Assembly: GCA_016800925.1 (NCBI GenBank)
Contig: JABCPU010000071.1
Location: forward strand, 1-64,000
DNA length: 64,000 nt
Direction: 5' to 3'
Origin: Suillus spraguei
Lineage: Eukaryota > Basidiomycota > Agaricomycetes > Boletales > Suillaceae
The position numbers and the translations under genes were made by a program. The notes under the pieces are model-generated. The model saw only the letters and a program-made list of their open reading frames with translations, did not search any database and was not told the DNA's origin. Shown here in pieces: positions 1 through 13,446 of this stretch. How positions within the stretch are numbered: the stretch's first letter is position 1; every line of letters starts with the position of its first letter.

Positions 1-82
1 AGTGGTTCGAAGAAGAGACGAAGAAAAAAAGATGGGACGGCCAATGTCATCATGCAAGCTCAAGGAAAACACGTCCACCTAC

Positions 83-1990
<1,908 letters not shown>

Positions 1991-2190
1991 GATGTTTCAT
2001 ACGTGGCTAAGGTGCCAACATTGTCATTGCGTTCGCTAGCATATAAGTAATGGGCTACCACTGAATACTATATCACTTTCCAGCAAGCCATGTTTCATGC
2101 GTGGCTAAGGTGCTCAGTATTTTTATCGCGTTCGCTGGCACATGAGTATATAATGGGCTACTACTGAATATCATATCACTTTCCAGCAAA
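1991..2190 (+). promoter_or_regulatory. tandemly duplicated promoter of aspartic peptidase gene 1, with TATA box
   Basis: Two imperfect copies of about 100 bp lie head to tail (about 1991-2088 and 2089-2190). Both contain GTTTCAT, CGTGGCTAAGGTGC, GCGTTCGCT, TAATGGGCTA and ATATCACTTTCCAGCAA. The second copy ends directly at the start codon and contains a TATA box (TATATAATGG from 2147), about 40 nt before ATG. The related gene on the other strand has the same box at about 12101-12110 (reverse), which supports it as the core promoter. The first copy ends in GCC ATG like a duplicated start but is followed by no reading frame. Confidence 0.6.
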
Positions 2191-2193
2191 ACC

Positions 2194-4224
2194 ATGTTCC
2201 TAGCTGCATCCTTGCTAACACAGGTTCTCTTGGCTTCGTCGATCATGGGGTCGCCGTTGAAGTCCGCAATTCCTCATCACCATCTCCCTTACCAGGAGGC
2301 TAAAGTTCTCCAATGGTACTATTAACCTCTCGCAGCACGATAAAGCTCGTATGGCAGCCTTTAGTGACTACAACACACGTCGCCAATATATTGATATCAT
2401 TCCTGCGTCAAATGTTTATTATGGTTACGACATAGCAGTTAACGTTGGCAGCCCCCCCACAACCTGTCAGTTCAACACTTAGGGAACATGCGTCTGCTAA
2501 TCTATTATTGAAGACAACTTGGTTATCGACACCGGCAGCTCCATCACATGGCTTAGAAATAGCGCATACATGCAAACCGTCACCAGTGTCAACACTGGTC
2601 ATCGTGTAAGGGAAACATACAGTTATGATAGTGATTATGATGATGGTGACGACGACGGGACAAGGACGACAATGAGGCGAGGGCGACGACGACGACGAGG
2701 GCGACGACGACGACGAGGGCGACGACGACGACGAGGGCGACGACGACGACGAGGGCGACGACGACGACGAGGGCGACGACGACAGGGCACGACGACGACG
2801 AGGGCGACGACGACGACGAGGGCGACGACGACGAGGGCGACGACGACGACGAGGGCGACGACGACGACGAGGGCGACGACGACGACGAGGGGCGACGACG
2901 ACGGGACGAGGGGCGACGACGACGACGAGGGCGACGACGGACGACGAGGGCGACGACGACGACGAGGGCGACGACGACGACGAGGGCGACGACGACGACG
3001 AGGGCGACGACGACGACGAGGGCGACGACGACGACGAGGGCGACGACGACGACGAGGGCGACGACGACGACGAGGGCGACGACGACGACGAGGGCGACGA
3101 CGACGACGACGACGAGGGCGACGACGACGACGAGGGCGACGACGACGACGAGGGCAACAAGATTTACATCAAAGGTATGACATACAACAATATCATAAGT
3201 TGAAAACTTGAATAACTACAATTATCTGTAGGAACTATCTGGAAGGATACCGTTACTCTCGGTGGTTGGCTTACCGTCATCACGTTCCCGCTCACTATTG
3301 CTGAGATTGTGAAGGGCATCGAGGAAGATGAAATCGGTATCCTTGGTCTCGGGCCTAGACCCTTGTCACTCGGGGCCCTGATAGATGAACCGGATAGGAC
3401 GATCCCGACTATCACTGACTACCTGTATGACCAAGGCAGGATTGATCAGCACATTGTTGGTGTCTTTTTCCAGCCCACCACTACGGAAGCAGACAGCCTT
3501 TCAGGAGAGCTCAGCTTTGGTGGACCTGACAAAAACCAGGTGCATTGGTAATATTGTCTACACGTAAGCCACCTCAGCTCCTAGATCAATCCAGACTGAT
3601 AGTAATTGGTATGTTTCAGTCGTGTCACCACCATTCCCACCGCATCGAACTATTGGGGTATCAATCAGAAGATCACCTACGGCTCCATGAAGATCTTGAA
3701 GACCACTGCTGGTATCATCGATAGTGGTTCCACCTTTCTTTACATTGCCTCCGGTGTGTATTCAGAGTGCAGCGTGTAATGATATATAATCAATGTTCGG
3801 TAGATGCATTTGAGCAGTACCAGACTGCGACCGGCGGTATTCACGATGAAATCACTGGTCTTCTCACTATTACCTTGACGCAGTACATGGCCCTACAGAA
3901 CTTGAACTTCCATATTGAGGGCGTACGTCAAATCTATCAGCCCTCTTACCCCTTGTTCACCATTTTGCACAGCAAATCTTCAGTCTTAGCCGTAACGCCC
4001 AAATCTGGCCTCGTCATCTCAACTACGAGCTTGATAAAAACGCTGATCTCAATGCCATATATCTCATCGTTAAAGACATTGGCACGAAATCTGGCACAGG
4101 GAAAGACTTTAATCTTGGTTTCATATTTCTCCAGCGCTTCTACACTGTGTTCGATAGCTCCAGCTCCCCGGGCCATGTCGGTTTTGCTAAAACCTCGTTC
4201 ACTGATATCACCACCCACCTGTGA
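2194..4224 (+). pseudogene. A1-family aspartic peptidase gene 1, interrupted by a coding minisatellite
   Basis: Secreted pepsin-like protease. The start ATG at 2194 opens a hydrophobic signal peptide (MFLAASLLTQVLLA). Homology with the copy at 10539-12060 gives the structure. The first catalytic motif, DTGSSITW, follows a 48-nt intron (2466-2513). Then come TVTLGG, TDYLYDQGRIDQHIVGVFFQ, the second catalytic motif IIDSGSTFLY near 3720, and a C-terminal exon ending GFAKTSFTDITTHL. Both catalytic Asp codons are intact. Damage: the frame from the ATG closes after about 38 codons because of a net 5-bp difference from the paralogue near 2250-2280; the flap region is replaced by a (GAC)-rich 18-bp repeat (2678-3154) that changes frame internally; and an A5 run at 3531-3535 shifts the frame before GNIVYT. 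These may be real lesions or sequencing indels. Introns are short, with TAG/CAG acceptors. Confidence 0.85.
2678..3154 (+). repeat. 18-bp GAC-rich minisatellite inside the peptidase gene
   Basis: About 26 units of GACGACGACGACGAGGGC (reading DDDDEG in one frame), with a few short or indel-bearing units near 2785, 2890, 2905 and 2938. The flanking peptidase sequence supplies an acidic seed (Asp-rich codons at 2632-2660) from which the array could have grown. Immediately after the array the peptidase resumes at GMTYNNI, as in the paralogue. Confidence 0.95.
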
Positions 4225-5657
4225 CTCCCACGTAGCGACAGTAATTATAGGTGATAATACATGGGGTTTGCACCTGTAAGACGATGCGAATATAGTCGAT
4301 CGGAGCCTAAACCGTATATGGTTTGACTTTGGACCCTTCAATTTGCTGCTAAGACTGGACAAGGTATCCAATGTGCTACTCGCCCATTCTCCTCCAGAAA
4401 ATGCGTCGCCCATACTCTCAGACCAAGAAAAAGCAGCTTGCCAACCAGGAAAAACAGAGAGCAATCACTGCTGCTGTCGAAGCATATAACGTGAGGAAGC
4501 GGGACGCGAAGCTTGCCGAATGGAGAGAGAAGGGAGGGCAGAATTATTGAAACCATGGAAAGAAGCGGAGGCTGCGCGGCTGGTGAGAAATGAAGCGCGC
4601 AGAACAGCATACAGAGACCCATGAAGTTTGTCAACAAAGGTAAAAGGCGGAGAAAGTAGAGTCTATTAAGTAATTCTAGTGACATCCAAATATTCCAGCA
4701 CTAGTGCTGCTGGTCTGAGCAGATTTGAAAGATGCAGAACCTTTGCTCGGCCCAGGATTTTCAGATTCAGTCTCATTTGAAGGACGGAAACTCATGCTAA
4801 TACTAAATTCAGCCAGAGGCATAAGCATGAGGCAAAGCACTCACCATAGACATAGTTGGTTGCATTGATGTAATTCTGCGATGGGATTTGGTGAGCTGCT
4901 AATATTCAGACAAATGGGCATGGCATAAAGCTATACAAGATATTACCCTTACCACATGCATCTGTGTTTTTTCTATAGCCCTAAGGCGCGGTGTATGCAC
5001 CTCCAACACTTTGTCAACGGCAGAAGACACAGCTCTCTCCGACCAATTATCAAAACGCTGGTACATATCACCTCCGAGTCGCGAGAAATCCTGCACAATG
5101 CCAACACTAGCTACTATGTCATACTAGGACGACTACAGGGGCGCGGACGAAAGACCGTACACCATAGTGCCCGATCCTGTTGTCGTGTATAAAGAAAGGG
5201 CTTCCATCGTCAGTGAGATGCTCCTGAGTTCAGACAGTGGTAGAAATCTGATGAAAGGAGCTTGGCGCCCGTATCATTTGGTTTTTTTGATCAGCGGCTT
5301 TGCAATTTGGAACACGAAAGGCTTTAGATGCACAGAGGGTGTCAAAGAGGAGGTACGGTGAAGTGTCATTAAGGTTGGCACCCTTATATTGTCATATAAT
5401 TGTTCTCAACTTGTATATATAAGCCTAGTAATGATATATTGTACCAATGATGATCGTGCTATAGTTAAACTTACAATGTATCAAAACAACGCAATATGCG
5501 AGTCTTCTACAATGGACGCCTACTGATGTAATAAAATACAACATCTACTTCAATTGAGTTTGATGTATAGACAAGTCGACGAACAGCATGTAGCGATTAG
5601 TCACCTAAATACACGTATGGTCACTGCTTCTGGTTCTGCCATGCTGGGCATCGGGCC
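4225..5657. other. stretch without a confident gene
   Basis: It holds only short fragments. A plus-strand frame at about 4372-4551 is basic and alanine/lysine-rich (RRPYSQTKKKQLANQEKQ) and ends in TGA. A minus-strand frame at about 4970-5096 (SRLGGDMYQRFDNWSERAV) ends at a plausible GT donor and could be one exon of an unknown gene. Neither matches a family I recognise. A TATA-like AT-rich patch lies near 5390-5430. Confidence 0.4.
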
Positions 5658-6516
5658 TTACTTGTCGACCTTGAACGTATCATCCTGCATCTGTCTAAGC
5701 GACTGCTGCATCTCCTCGACATCCTTCTTAAAGCCATTAGAGCTGCCGCTAGAATCCTGCCTTGTGGAAAATGAGTCGCCAATAGTTGCTTTACTGTCAT
5801 CCAGTATGAGCCATTTGTCCAACTGCTTGCGATTTGAGGCAGTAGAGCGTACGGACGATGTCGCCAAAGGGTTCTGGAGGGTTCTTGAGATTACCGAGCA
5901 TCTGCAACATCAAAAGTAAGGAATGACAGACATAGTTCTTACCGCAGTCTTGACAACCATCCTCCGGACATTGGAAGAGTCTAACAAAAATGTCAGGAGA
6001 AGCGCTTATCATTGAATTTAGCCACTCACATTGCCTCGACTGGGAAGCACCACCATCGTTCGCCCATCCAGGCTCGTTAAGATAAGGTTCCTCGCAAGGG
6101 ATCATGGACTGAATGGATAAGGACCTGCAAGGTGTGAGCACAAATACCGAGACAGCAGAGGAGCGCAAACTTGTAGCAGTGTTGATTTTCCAGAGACCCA
6201 CCCTGGTCCGGACCATGTACCGAGAAAAGATAGGCAGACTTTGCCATCCTGAAATATGATGAGAATGTGATCACTTCCTGGATCTCAGCACTCACTGCAT
6301 AGCGATTAAGATTGAACCGATACTTTCCACCACTGGTCTATCAAGGAATCTCAGCTATATAGATATTTAAACCAAGGCAATCACTCACCGTCATGAATTT
6401 GACGCTTGGAGGAGCTTGGTTATAATTCGGTCCAAGGAAGATATCAAACAAGAAACTGCAGGATCTCTGAGCACGAGAAATGTGTTTTCTGAGTTACCCA
6501 CCAGCCATCTTGATAC
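5658..6516 (-). pseudogene. E2 ubiquitin-conjugating enzyme (BIRC6/UBE2O-like UBC), 5'-truncated
   Basis: Transfers ubiquitin from E1 to substrates through a catalytic Cys. Spliced exons read, in order: TPYQDG-like start of the UBC beta-sheet (exon starting at 6516), CSFLFDIFLGPNYNQAPPS and VKFMT, then GGKYRFN, then DGKVCLSFLGTWSGPGW, where the Cys at about 6236 is the active-site residue, then SIQSMIPCEEPYLNEPGWA, and a C-terminal helical part (NLKNPPEPFGDIV, QLDKWLILDD) ending FKVDK. The N-terminal UBC helix that should precede the first exon is not found in 6517-6660, so the copy is 5'-truncated. It lies just downstream of another truncated gene (XRN1) on the same strand. Family assignment is firm; the name BIRC6-like is by motif resemblance. 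Confidence 0.75.
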
Positions 6517-7289
6517 CTAGAAAACGAGAGTGAGAGAAGCTCAAGAGAGCGAGAACATTAGGGACGTCTTAGATAACCGTCGGACTTCGAACTAAACCGT
6601 CTGCATGCCACCGTTATGATAATTAATAATGTAACTCCCAGTGAACGTCAATGCAAACAACAGGCCATTACATCGCACCTGGCACTAGCAATAGTCCAAC
6701 CTTCTCTTTGAACAAGGCTTCTGCTAAATGTTCTGCAAGTCGAAGAGAAGACTTTATCAGTGAAATATCCACCGCAAAAGATGTCAATCAGGTCATTAAG
6801 GCCCTCGAGGAACTTCAAGAGCATATATATGAGAAGTACTCTAATTGCTGTTACTGCTTTTTGATGTCTAATCATTTCTGTGTCGCTAAGGTCATCATCA
6901 AGAACATCAAGGATCCCGTACCCTTCTCTGGCTGTGCCATGAGCAAGCGGTGCTCAATGGTGCAGAGAAGGTGAATGACAAGCAAACAGAGCATGTGTCA
7001 GGTACTGGTATTCATTTGACGAAGAAAACAATACATATTCACTATAGTGATCGGTAGTGACGCATGCGCACTAAGTCTCCTGACTTCTACTTCTGATCGC
7101 TTTCTCATTGCCTGCTGTGTGGTATTTCTATTTGCCATGGCATGTAACAGTGCTTGGGTATGATGATTTCTGCATGACTTGTATTGTCTCTTCTGACTCT
7201 TGAGGTTTCTCATTTCTTTTTATCGGTAGTCACTAGTAGTCTGTACCTACAGCTATATAGCGATCTCAATTTTCATGAGTCTATCAACT
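6517..7289. other. stretch without a confident gene
   Basis: It contains a 107-codon plus-strand frame (6651-6974) with no recognised motif (REDFISEISTAKDVNQVI region) and no evidence of splicing. It is probably non-coding or a degraded fragment. Confidence 0.35.
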
Positions 7290-10200
7290 AGATCTTCACG
7301 CCCGCGCACCTAGTCAACAGCTGTAGAAGCGTTCCACTTACCTGTTCCCAGGACATAAATGACACATCCCACACAACACCCATCGACTTTGTATTCAACC
7401 CAACGACAACACCCTTTGCAGACAACGGAACTCCACCTGAATCTTGAACCATAGTAACCCTGTCTCCCAAGGCAAAGCGCTGGTTCTGGAGTCGATAGAT
7501 AGCGTGCGATGGTTTTAGAACTGCGTGACGAGGGATATTCTTCACAATGGCTTTCTTGATTCCAGCTTTTGACTTGTTCTTATTGGTGTCATCGGCAACC
7601 TGTTCAATTTCTTTGACAGTGCTCTAAAGACACTTTTGAATGAAACGTGACTCCGGATAAACGGCGATTCTATACCTTCGCTAGGCTGTCCGAGAATAAA
7701 GAAACTGGCTCAAGATCTCGGACCCTCTTCGATTTGAACCACGACTTTACTTCCTTGACCCCAGCATCAGCGTGAGAGTCAAAGATGTCCGTAGCGCGAG
7801 CCATATCTATCATCCTGGAGATGAGATCAAGGAATTGTCGGGAAAATCCAACAGCTTACCGTCACCCCCTTGGTCCAGACAGGACCAACCTTATATTCAC
7901 GAATGAGGTCAACTGCATCAGCCTTCCGTGAGTAGTCAATAACTTTCAAGCCCTTGGCCTCGAACTTGATGCTCAGTCTGAGATTGTTCTTTTGATAATC
8001 GGAGGTGAGAACCATGAAGCTTGACGTGATTTTGGAGAGCGCTCTGGGTGACATTCCGATTGTGGAAGCTGCTTTGAGCGATGGCAAGTAGTGCTGTGAA
8101 ACACGACTATCAACAATAATCTTGAACTTGTTATTCTCTGTTTTATCTGAAAGGAAGAACTACGAGATCATTTAGAAAGATAAATTGTGGTAGGGCATTG
8201 TGACATACTGCCAGAACAACAGACAAAGCGCTGTCAGTAGTTGAAGACACCTGGGCAGCCACGCTATACGCGTGTTCGCCAAGGAAGAAAATGTTCGTTC
8301 CGTCAGGAAATTCCTCCGACAGAGGTGGAGCATCCTTCTCGATGAACCTGTGATCTTCGGATGCAACTTCTGAAATGACCATCTGGACGGCTTGTTCGAG
8401 TTCTTTTTCGGGTCCTTCGTAGTCTTTAACCAATGCGCCTGATTCTAAGCGTTTCAAACCTGCACGAATGTGTAACGAGCGGACGTACATAAAGTACCAG
8501 CACGCACCTTTTAGCGGACGGATGTGCAGCAGGACATTGACGTCCACCAGTGATCACTCCACATCTCTTCGAATATAGCGTCTCAGTCCGCTCAGCTTTT
8601 CCCTTCCAATGGCTCAAGCTCTGGTGGGAATGCGGATTGGAAACAACCTTCGCCAGAGTACCGGGCACGAGTACCAACTTCTCGTACTTGAACAATGAAT
8701 CGGACACGGCCGTGACCAGCCCTTCTTGCAAGAAAGGCCAACCAATGAAAGTGCATTTGCCAACCATTTCCTGGGCGATATCCTCTACCTTGCGGTTTTC
8801 GTGAAGATTTTGTATGTGAACTGCCATCGACTTGTTGCGGCTTTCGGAACCGTGTACATTGACACCGTGAAGGCCTAGTTGTGCTGTGTGGGGTAATGTA
8901 CCCACAAAGGGAATCCAGCGAGGGCTTTTGCACCGAGGCATACACCTTCGCATAGTCCAGGGACGAGATGGAGTCCATCAAGAGTTGGTAGGTCGAAGGA
9001 TTCCATCTTACATGTGCAACGATATATAGGAGGGAAGAAATCCGGTGCCGATGAAGGATAGACTGTGGACTCTCCAGGACTAAAGATAAATTTGGTACTG
9101 GTTCCAAACCCATTGCGGCGGCGTTCCTCTGGGGTCAACCTATGTTCTCGAGCTGCACACATGGGACGATGACGAACTACAACCAAAAAGCGGAATTTGC
9201 TACTCACATTTCATTGCTCGTAACAGCCGCTGCTCATCAATAAAGGGAATCTTAACGATTGCTTCCCATTCTTGCTTCTTTCCATTTAAGTCTTGCTCAA
9301 ATTCAAGAGGGTAAAAGTCCAATATCGGTGAATTTGGATCGTGCATTAGGTCCTATGGTTGATTAGTCTAATGCATGACACAGGCCACTGAACATACTTG
9401 ATATGCTATCGGAATATGCTCCATGCTTGCGGACGGGAGGACGCCCATCAGTTGTTCGAAAGGACGGAAAGCTTTACCCAGCTCGAACATGAACGACTTG
9501 TCACCAAGGTCACGTAAATCTTGAAGAAAATGTGAACATAGCACAATGAGGACAGGGAATGTAAAAAGTACCAGATATCCGCGGGGCGTGGTGGTAATTG
9601 TAAAACTAGCCCCAGGAGGCGATCCCACTGTAATAGTGATGCATAACCCATTGTAGACCCTCTGCGTAGCGGTATATCAAGTCGTCCATCTCTTTAGGGT
9701 CATCATAGGAGATTCCAAGTTTCTCCTGTCGTGCAACCGGTTGGTCTGACGAACGGTATACAAGGCGGGGACGCACCTTGTAATATCCTCTCTTCCATTC
9801 GGACATTTTGTCGTTGATGGATTGTTCATGTCGTGCGTCAAAACCCCCACCTTCTTCATCATCCACCACAGGGGCCTTGTCGAATTTCTTTAACACTCGA
9901 TCTACTGCAGCCCTACCTTCTTCATCATCTTCCTCCACATCTTCCTACTCGCCCTCACTATTCCTGTCTCCGTTAGCCTGCCCTGGATCAGTTTCTGCTA
10001 AGGATTCGTCCCAAAATCCTGGGAGCCGCCATGTGACAAGATTTTGATCCTCTTCATCGTACTCATCCCATGTAACCGACAGATGCAACTCCTCCGCCAG
10101 GGTGCTGATGAACTTCCGTTCCCGAGCGGGAAACGTATTAGGCATTGTAAGGGCTGCAGTACGGTGCTGTGAGGGTTTCCTGCGGTTTTGCAATACGAAC

Positions 10201-10385
10201 TGCTGCACTTGATCAAAAATGTCTCGTTGAGGGCACGTAAGAACTAACATGGACTAATTGTTAGTTGTCGACAGGAAGAATGGAAAACTGTACCAAGCTT
10301 AGCACGCTTGCGTGCAAGTTCCATTTCTTCTACGTGTTTGCTCCGCTTTCCTTTGAACCAATTCGAGTCCACATATTCTAGAGGT
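7290..10385 (-). pseudogene. XRN1: XRN1-type 5'-3' exoribonuclease, internal fragment missing both ends
   Basis: XRN1 degrades decapped 5'-monophosphate mRNA in the cytoplasm. Readable exons follow the canonical order: EYVDSNWFKGKRSKHVEEME (about 10330-10385), RDIFDQVQQFVLQNRRKP and TMPNTFPARERKF (about 10100-10250), an acidic linker EEDDEEGRAAVDRVL, SYDDPKEMDDLIYRYAEGLQ and WVMHHYYSGIASWG (about 9610-9730), FYNYHHAPRISD, then the D1-D3 and SH3-like region including FDLPTLDGLH, LVKDYEGPEKELEQAV, IFFLGEHAY, SKITSSFMVLTSDY and RFALGDRVTMVQDSG. Upstream of 10385 the N-terminal nuclease half with the acidic catalytic residues is absent, replaced within about 150 bp by the tail of an aspartic peptidase relic. 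Downstream, after WDVSFMS, the family sequence stops. The preserved exons keep good splice sites, so the truncation is probably recent. A full XRN1 must exist elsewhere. Confidence 0.88.
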
Positions 10386-10538
10386 GTGGTCTTTCATCCG
10401 CGCCCCCGCAGGCATCCTAATATAATATAGTGCCGCCTCCACAGGAATAAGACCTCCATAGCTTATTCGAGAAGAATCCATACAAATCCGTATGCTGCTT
10501 CGCATCTGAAAAACGATCCTTTGTATGCTTTGGCAATG

Positions 10539-12060
10539 TCATAACAGTAGGTCGGTGGTGGCAGAAGTGAACTGGGTTAAAGCAAACCCGACGAGGGAGC
10601 TGGAGCCATCGAATACAGTGTAGAAGTGCTGGATAAATGTGTAGCCAAGAATAAAGTCAAACCCTCGGCCAGAGCGCCCGCCAATGTCTCGAACGATGAG
10701 ATATATGGCACCGACAACAGCATGGGGAATCTCGGTGTTGAGAGAACGAGGCCAGATTTGGGCACCAGGGGTGCGACTGAACATTGTCTATGCAAGATGG
10801 TGAACAAGGGATGGAAGGTCTGACAGAATTGACATACATAGCCAATATGGAAGTCCAAGTTCTGTAGGGTATTGTACCGGCTGGGGGGAATACGGAGAAG
10901 ATCAGTCGTCTGATCCTAAGTAGCGCTGGTTGCAGCCTGGTACTTCTCAAAGGCATCTATCGAACACTGATTAGACCATTATTACTCGCTGCACTCTGAA
11001 TACACACCGGAGGCAAGGTAAAGAAGGGTGGTGCCGGGATCGACGATACCTGCAGTGAAGCCCAAAATTGTCGTCTGGCCGTAGGTGATCTTCTGATTGA
11101 TACGGTATACCCCAATAGCGCGATGAGGCTGGCATAGCGGTGATAGGACTGGAACAAAACAACTTCTATCAGTCTGAATTGATCTAGGAACTGAGGTAGC
11201 TTACGTGTATGCAACGTTACCAACGTACTTGGTAGAGTCAGTTCCAAAGGTGAGCTCTCCGAATTGGCCGTCTGGTTCCCTAGCGACGGGCTGGAAAAAG
11301 ACACCGACAACCTGCCGACCAATCTTGCCTTGCAGATACAGGTAGTCAGTAAAACTCGGGATCGTGGCACCCCGGTCATTCTTGATATTTCTGTGCGGCA
11401 AGTCTTCGGGGCCGATGCCAGGGATACCATCTTCACCTCCACAGAAGCCCAACAAAGTAGAAGCAACACCGAGTTGGAACCAGGTGACGGCGAGCCCACC
11501 GAGAGTGACAGTATCGTAGAAGATAGGTCCTATAGATGATCGTAGGTATTCAAATTTCCAACTTATGATATTGTTGTATGTCATACCAGAGAAGGAGCAC
11601 TGGGTGCCAGTACTTTGATCGCCATAGTTTGTCTTTATACGGCGTCCAGACATGACGCTGGTGTCGGTTCTCTTGTATGTAGTGGAGGCGCCAAACCATG
11701 TGATTGGGCTACCAGTGTTAACAACCAACTTGTCTTCAGAAATGCATTAGCAGACGCATGTTTTCTCAGTGTTGAACTGACAGGTTGTGGGGGGTTCGCC
11801 AATGCTAACTTGTACCCGGTAATCGAGAAAGGTGGTTGTGGTTTTCACAAGAATGCTATCAGCACGTCGGCCAGCGTGCCATAGTCCCTAAAAGCCGCTA
11901 AATGAGCTTTATCATGCTACAAGAAGTCGATAGTACCATTGGAGAGGTTTAGCCTCCTGGTAAGGGGGAGGGTGATGAGTGAATCGCGTACATCAACAAC
12001 GGACGATCTCGTGATTGACAAAGCAAGTAAAACTGTCAGCAAGGATGCAGCGAGGAACAT
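10539..12060 (-). pseudogene. A1-family aspartic peptidase relic 2, catalytically dead
   Basis: Paralogue of the gene at 2194-4224, with the same signal peptide start (MFLAASLLTVLLALS, ATG at 12058-12060), same intron positions and same end. An in-frame TAG after NGTIDFL and a frameshift follow within the propeptide. The first catalytic motif reads NTGSPITW instead of DTG, and the second reads VDPGTTLLY instead of DTG or DSG, so both active-site triads are altered. The middle is otherwise open (TNYGDQSTGTQ flap region, TVTLGGLAVTW, TDYLYLQGKIGRQVVGVFFQ, GNVAYT) and the last exon, MFSRTPGAQIWPRSL to TTDLLL, is intact. It shows what the flap looked like before the repeat expansion in gene 1. 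Its stop is 30 nt from the broken edge of the XRN1 fragment. Confidence 0.88.
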
Positions 12061-12253
12061 GGCTTACTGGAAAGTAATATCATACTCAGTAGCCCATGGG
12101 CCATTATATACTCATGGCACGTATGAAACGTCTCCCCTCGAAAAAGCAATGGTGAGGTAGTTGCGATCCGAGTGCAAAGATTCGACTTTTTGCTTTTGAT
12201 TCTATATCATATGTCTCGCCTGTCTACAGGCCTCTATGTGACTCATAACAAAG

Positions 12254-13446
12254 TTAGTAACTTTGTGCGATCGAATACGACGTGATGACGAGAGTAGTGC
12301 CTGTATCAACGATGGCAGATGCGGCTTGCGACTTGATGACCACTTGTCCCAACCTCGAGATGCTATCCACCTCTACCTGCCAATAGCCTCTCCGTCACAG
12401 GAACATAAGTGAGTGTGTCAGAGTGGTAAAGATAAGTATTTGTTCCTCCGATGACCATTTCGCTATCTCCTGGAGTAGTAGATAGCTTGAACCCAAAGAC
12501 GCTTTGCGGTAGTTCGCTACTGTCATTCAGTGTTTGGAAAAGTGGAGTTCCTTCAAACTCTGATATTTCGGGGAATGCCAGACCGGAGAGACTGTCAGGA
12601 GGAAAAGATCTGTTCTTACTGAACTCTAGCGAATATAACCATGCTGCACCGACAGTCTGATCCTTGGCCTTGTAAACCATATGAGTAAAGTGAACGTGAA
12701 CGCCTGGGACAACTAACTTCGTAACCCCCAACAAAAACGTCGTCGACGTACTCCTCGCCCGCTGTTTCCCCGGCGCCGTACATGAGCATGAACGGCTGGC
12801 CAGAATCTTGGGCAGAAGAAGATGCAGCAGGGTCGTATCGTGTATGCCCATCACAAGTGACTTCGCATTGCGTAGATGGAAGGACTACGTGAATATTACT
12901 ATCAGCGCAGGAATAAAGGAATATACTTCTGGTGCTCACACAGGTCTGTGCTGCCAGTGTCGAACACCACTTCAGAATATCGAGGTTAGACCTATCACAG
13001 CGTAGAATCGATCAAACCAACCTGTAAACGGTTTAGGGGGCGTGCCCACGCCGATCTCGCCGTACCAGAGATCTGCGTCGTAGTTTACAAGGGGCACGTT
13101 TCCATTCCGTTTTGCGACCGAGCGAATGTGGAAGCGACTACTCCAGGGATGGGGAGACCCAGTATTCCGTTGGTTAGCCACCATGGTGGCACTGTACTTA
13201 CTAGTTCACGTCAGGTTGATGAATGTGATGTAAGAAAGAATCTCAGATATACCGATGTACAAAATCCAACTGTTGCCACACAGTCATCGGATCAAACACT
13301 TTGGAGCTGTTGGCGGCGTTTGATCTGGAGTTGAGGGGAATACGTTGTGTGCGACGCATGTTAGAAGGAACATTTGGCGGAGGATTCGGAGTAGGTGACC
13401 CGACAACTGCCGCAACAAGAAGTGCACAGATTGTAGTAAACTTCAT
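12254..13446 (-). pseudogene. A1-family aspartic peptidase relic 3, C-terminally truncated
   Basis: A second, more divergent pepsin-like peptidase. The start ATG at 13446 gives signal peptide MKFTTICALLVAAVVGSPTP and a propeptide; an intron follows near VWQQLDF. Next come RNTGSPHPW, VNYDADLWYGEIGVGTPPKP, the first catalytic motif VFDTGSTDL (about 12940-12965, after a short intron), a flap YGAGETAGEEY, GLAFPEIS, SVFGFKLS, VIGGTN and, after a one- or two-base frameshift near 12375, GYWQVEVDS and the second catalytic motif AIVDTGTTLVI. The frame then ends at TAA (12254-12256) about 100 residues short of a normal C-terminal lobe; only about 190 bp separate it from the start of relic 2. Both catalytic Asp codons are present, but the protein cannot fold normally. 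Confidence 0.82.

Noticed and set aside
2408..3211. Long Arg-rich, Thr/Ala-rich and Ser/Pro-rich open frames on both strands
   Set aside because: They are translations of the 18-bp GAC-rich repeat in other frames; only the peptidase context is biologically meaningful.
3531..3535. Programmed frameshifting to explain the frame change in peptidase gene 1
   Set aside because: There is no downstream structure and no reason for such a device in a secreted protease; an indel in an A5 run is simpler.
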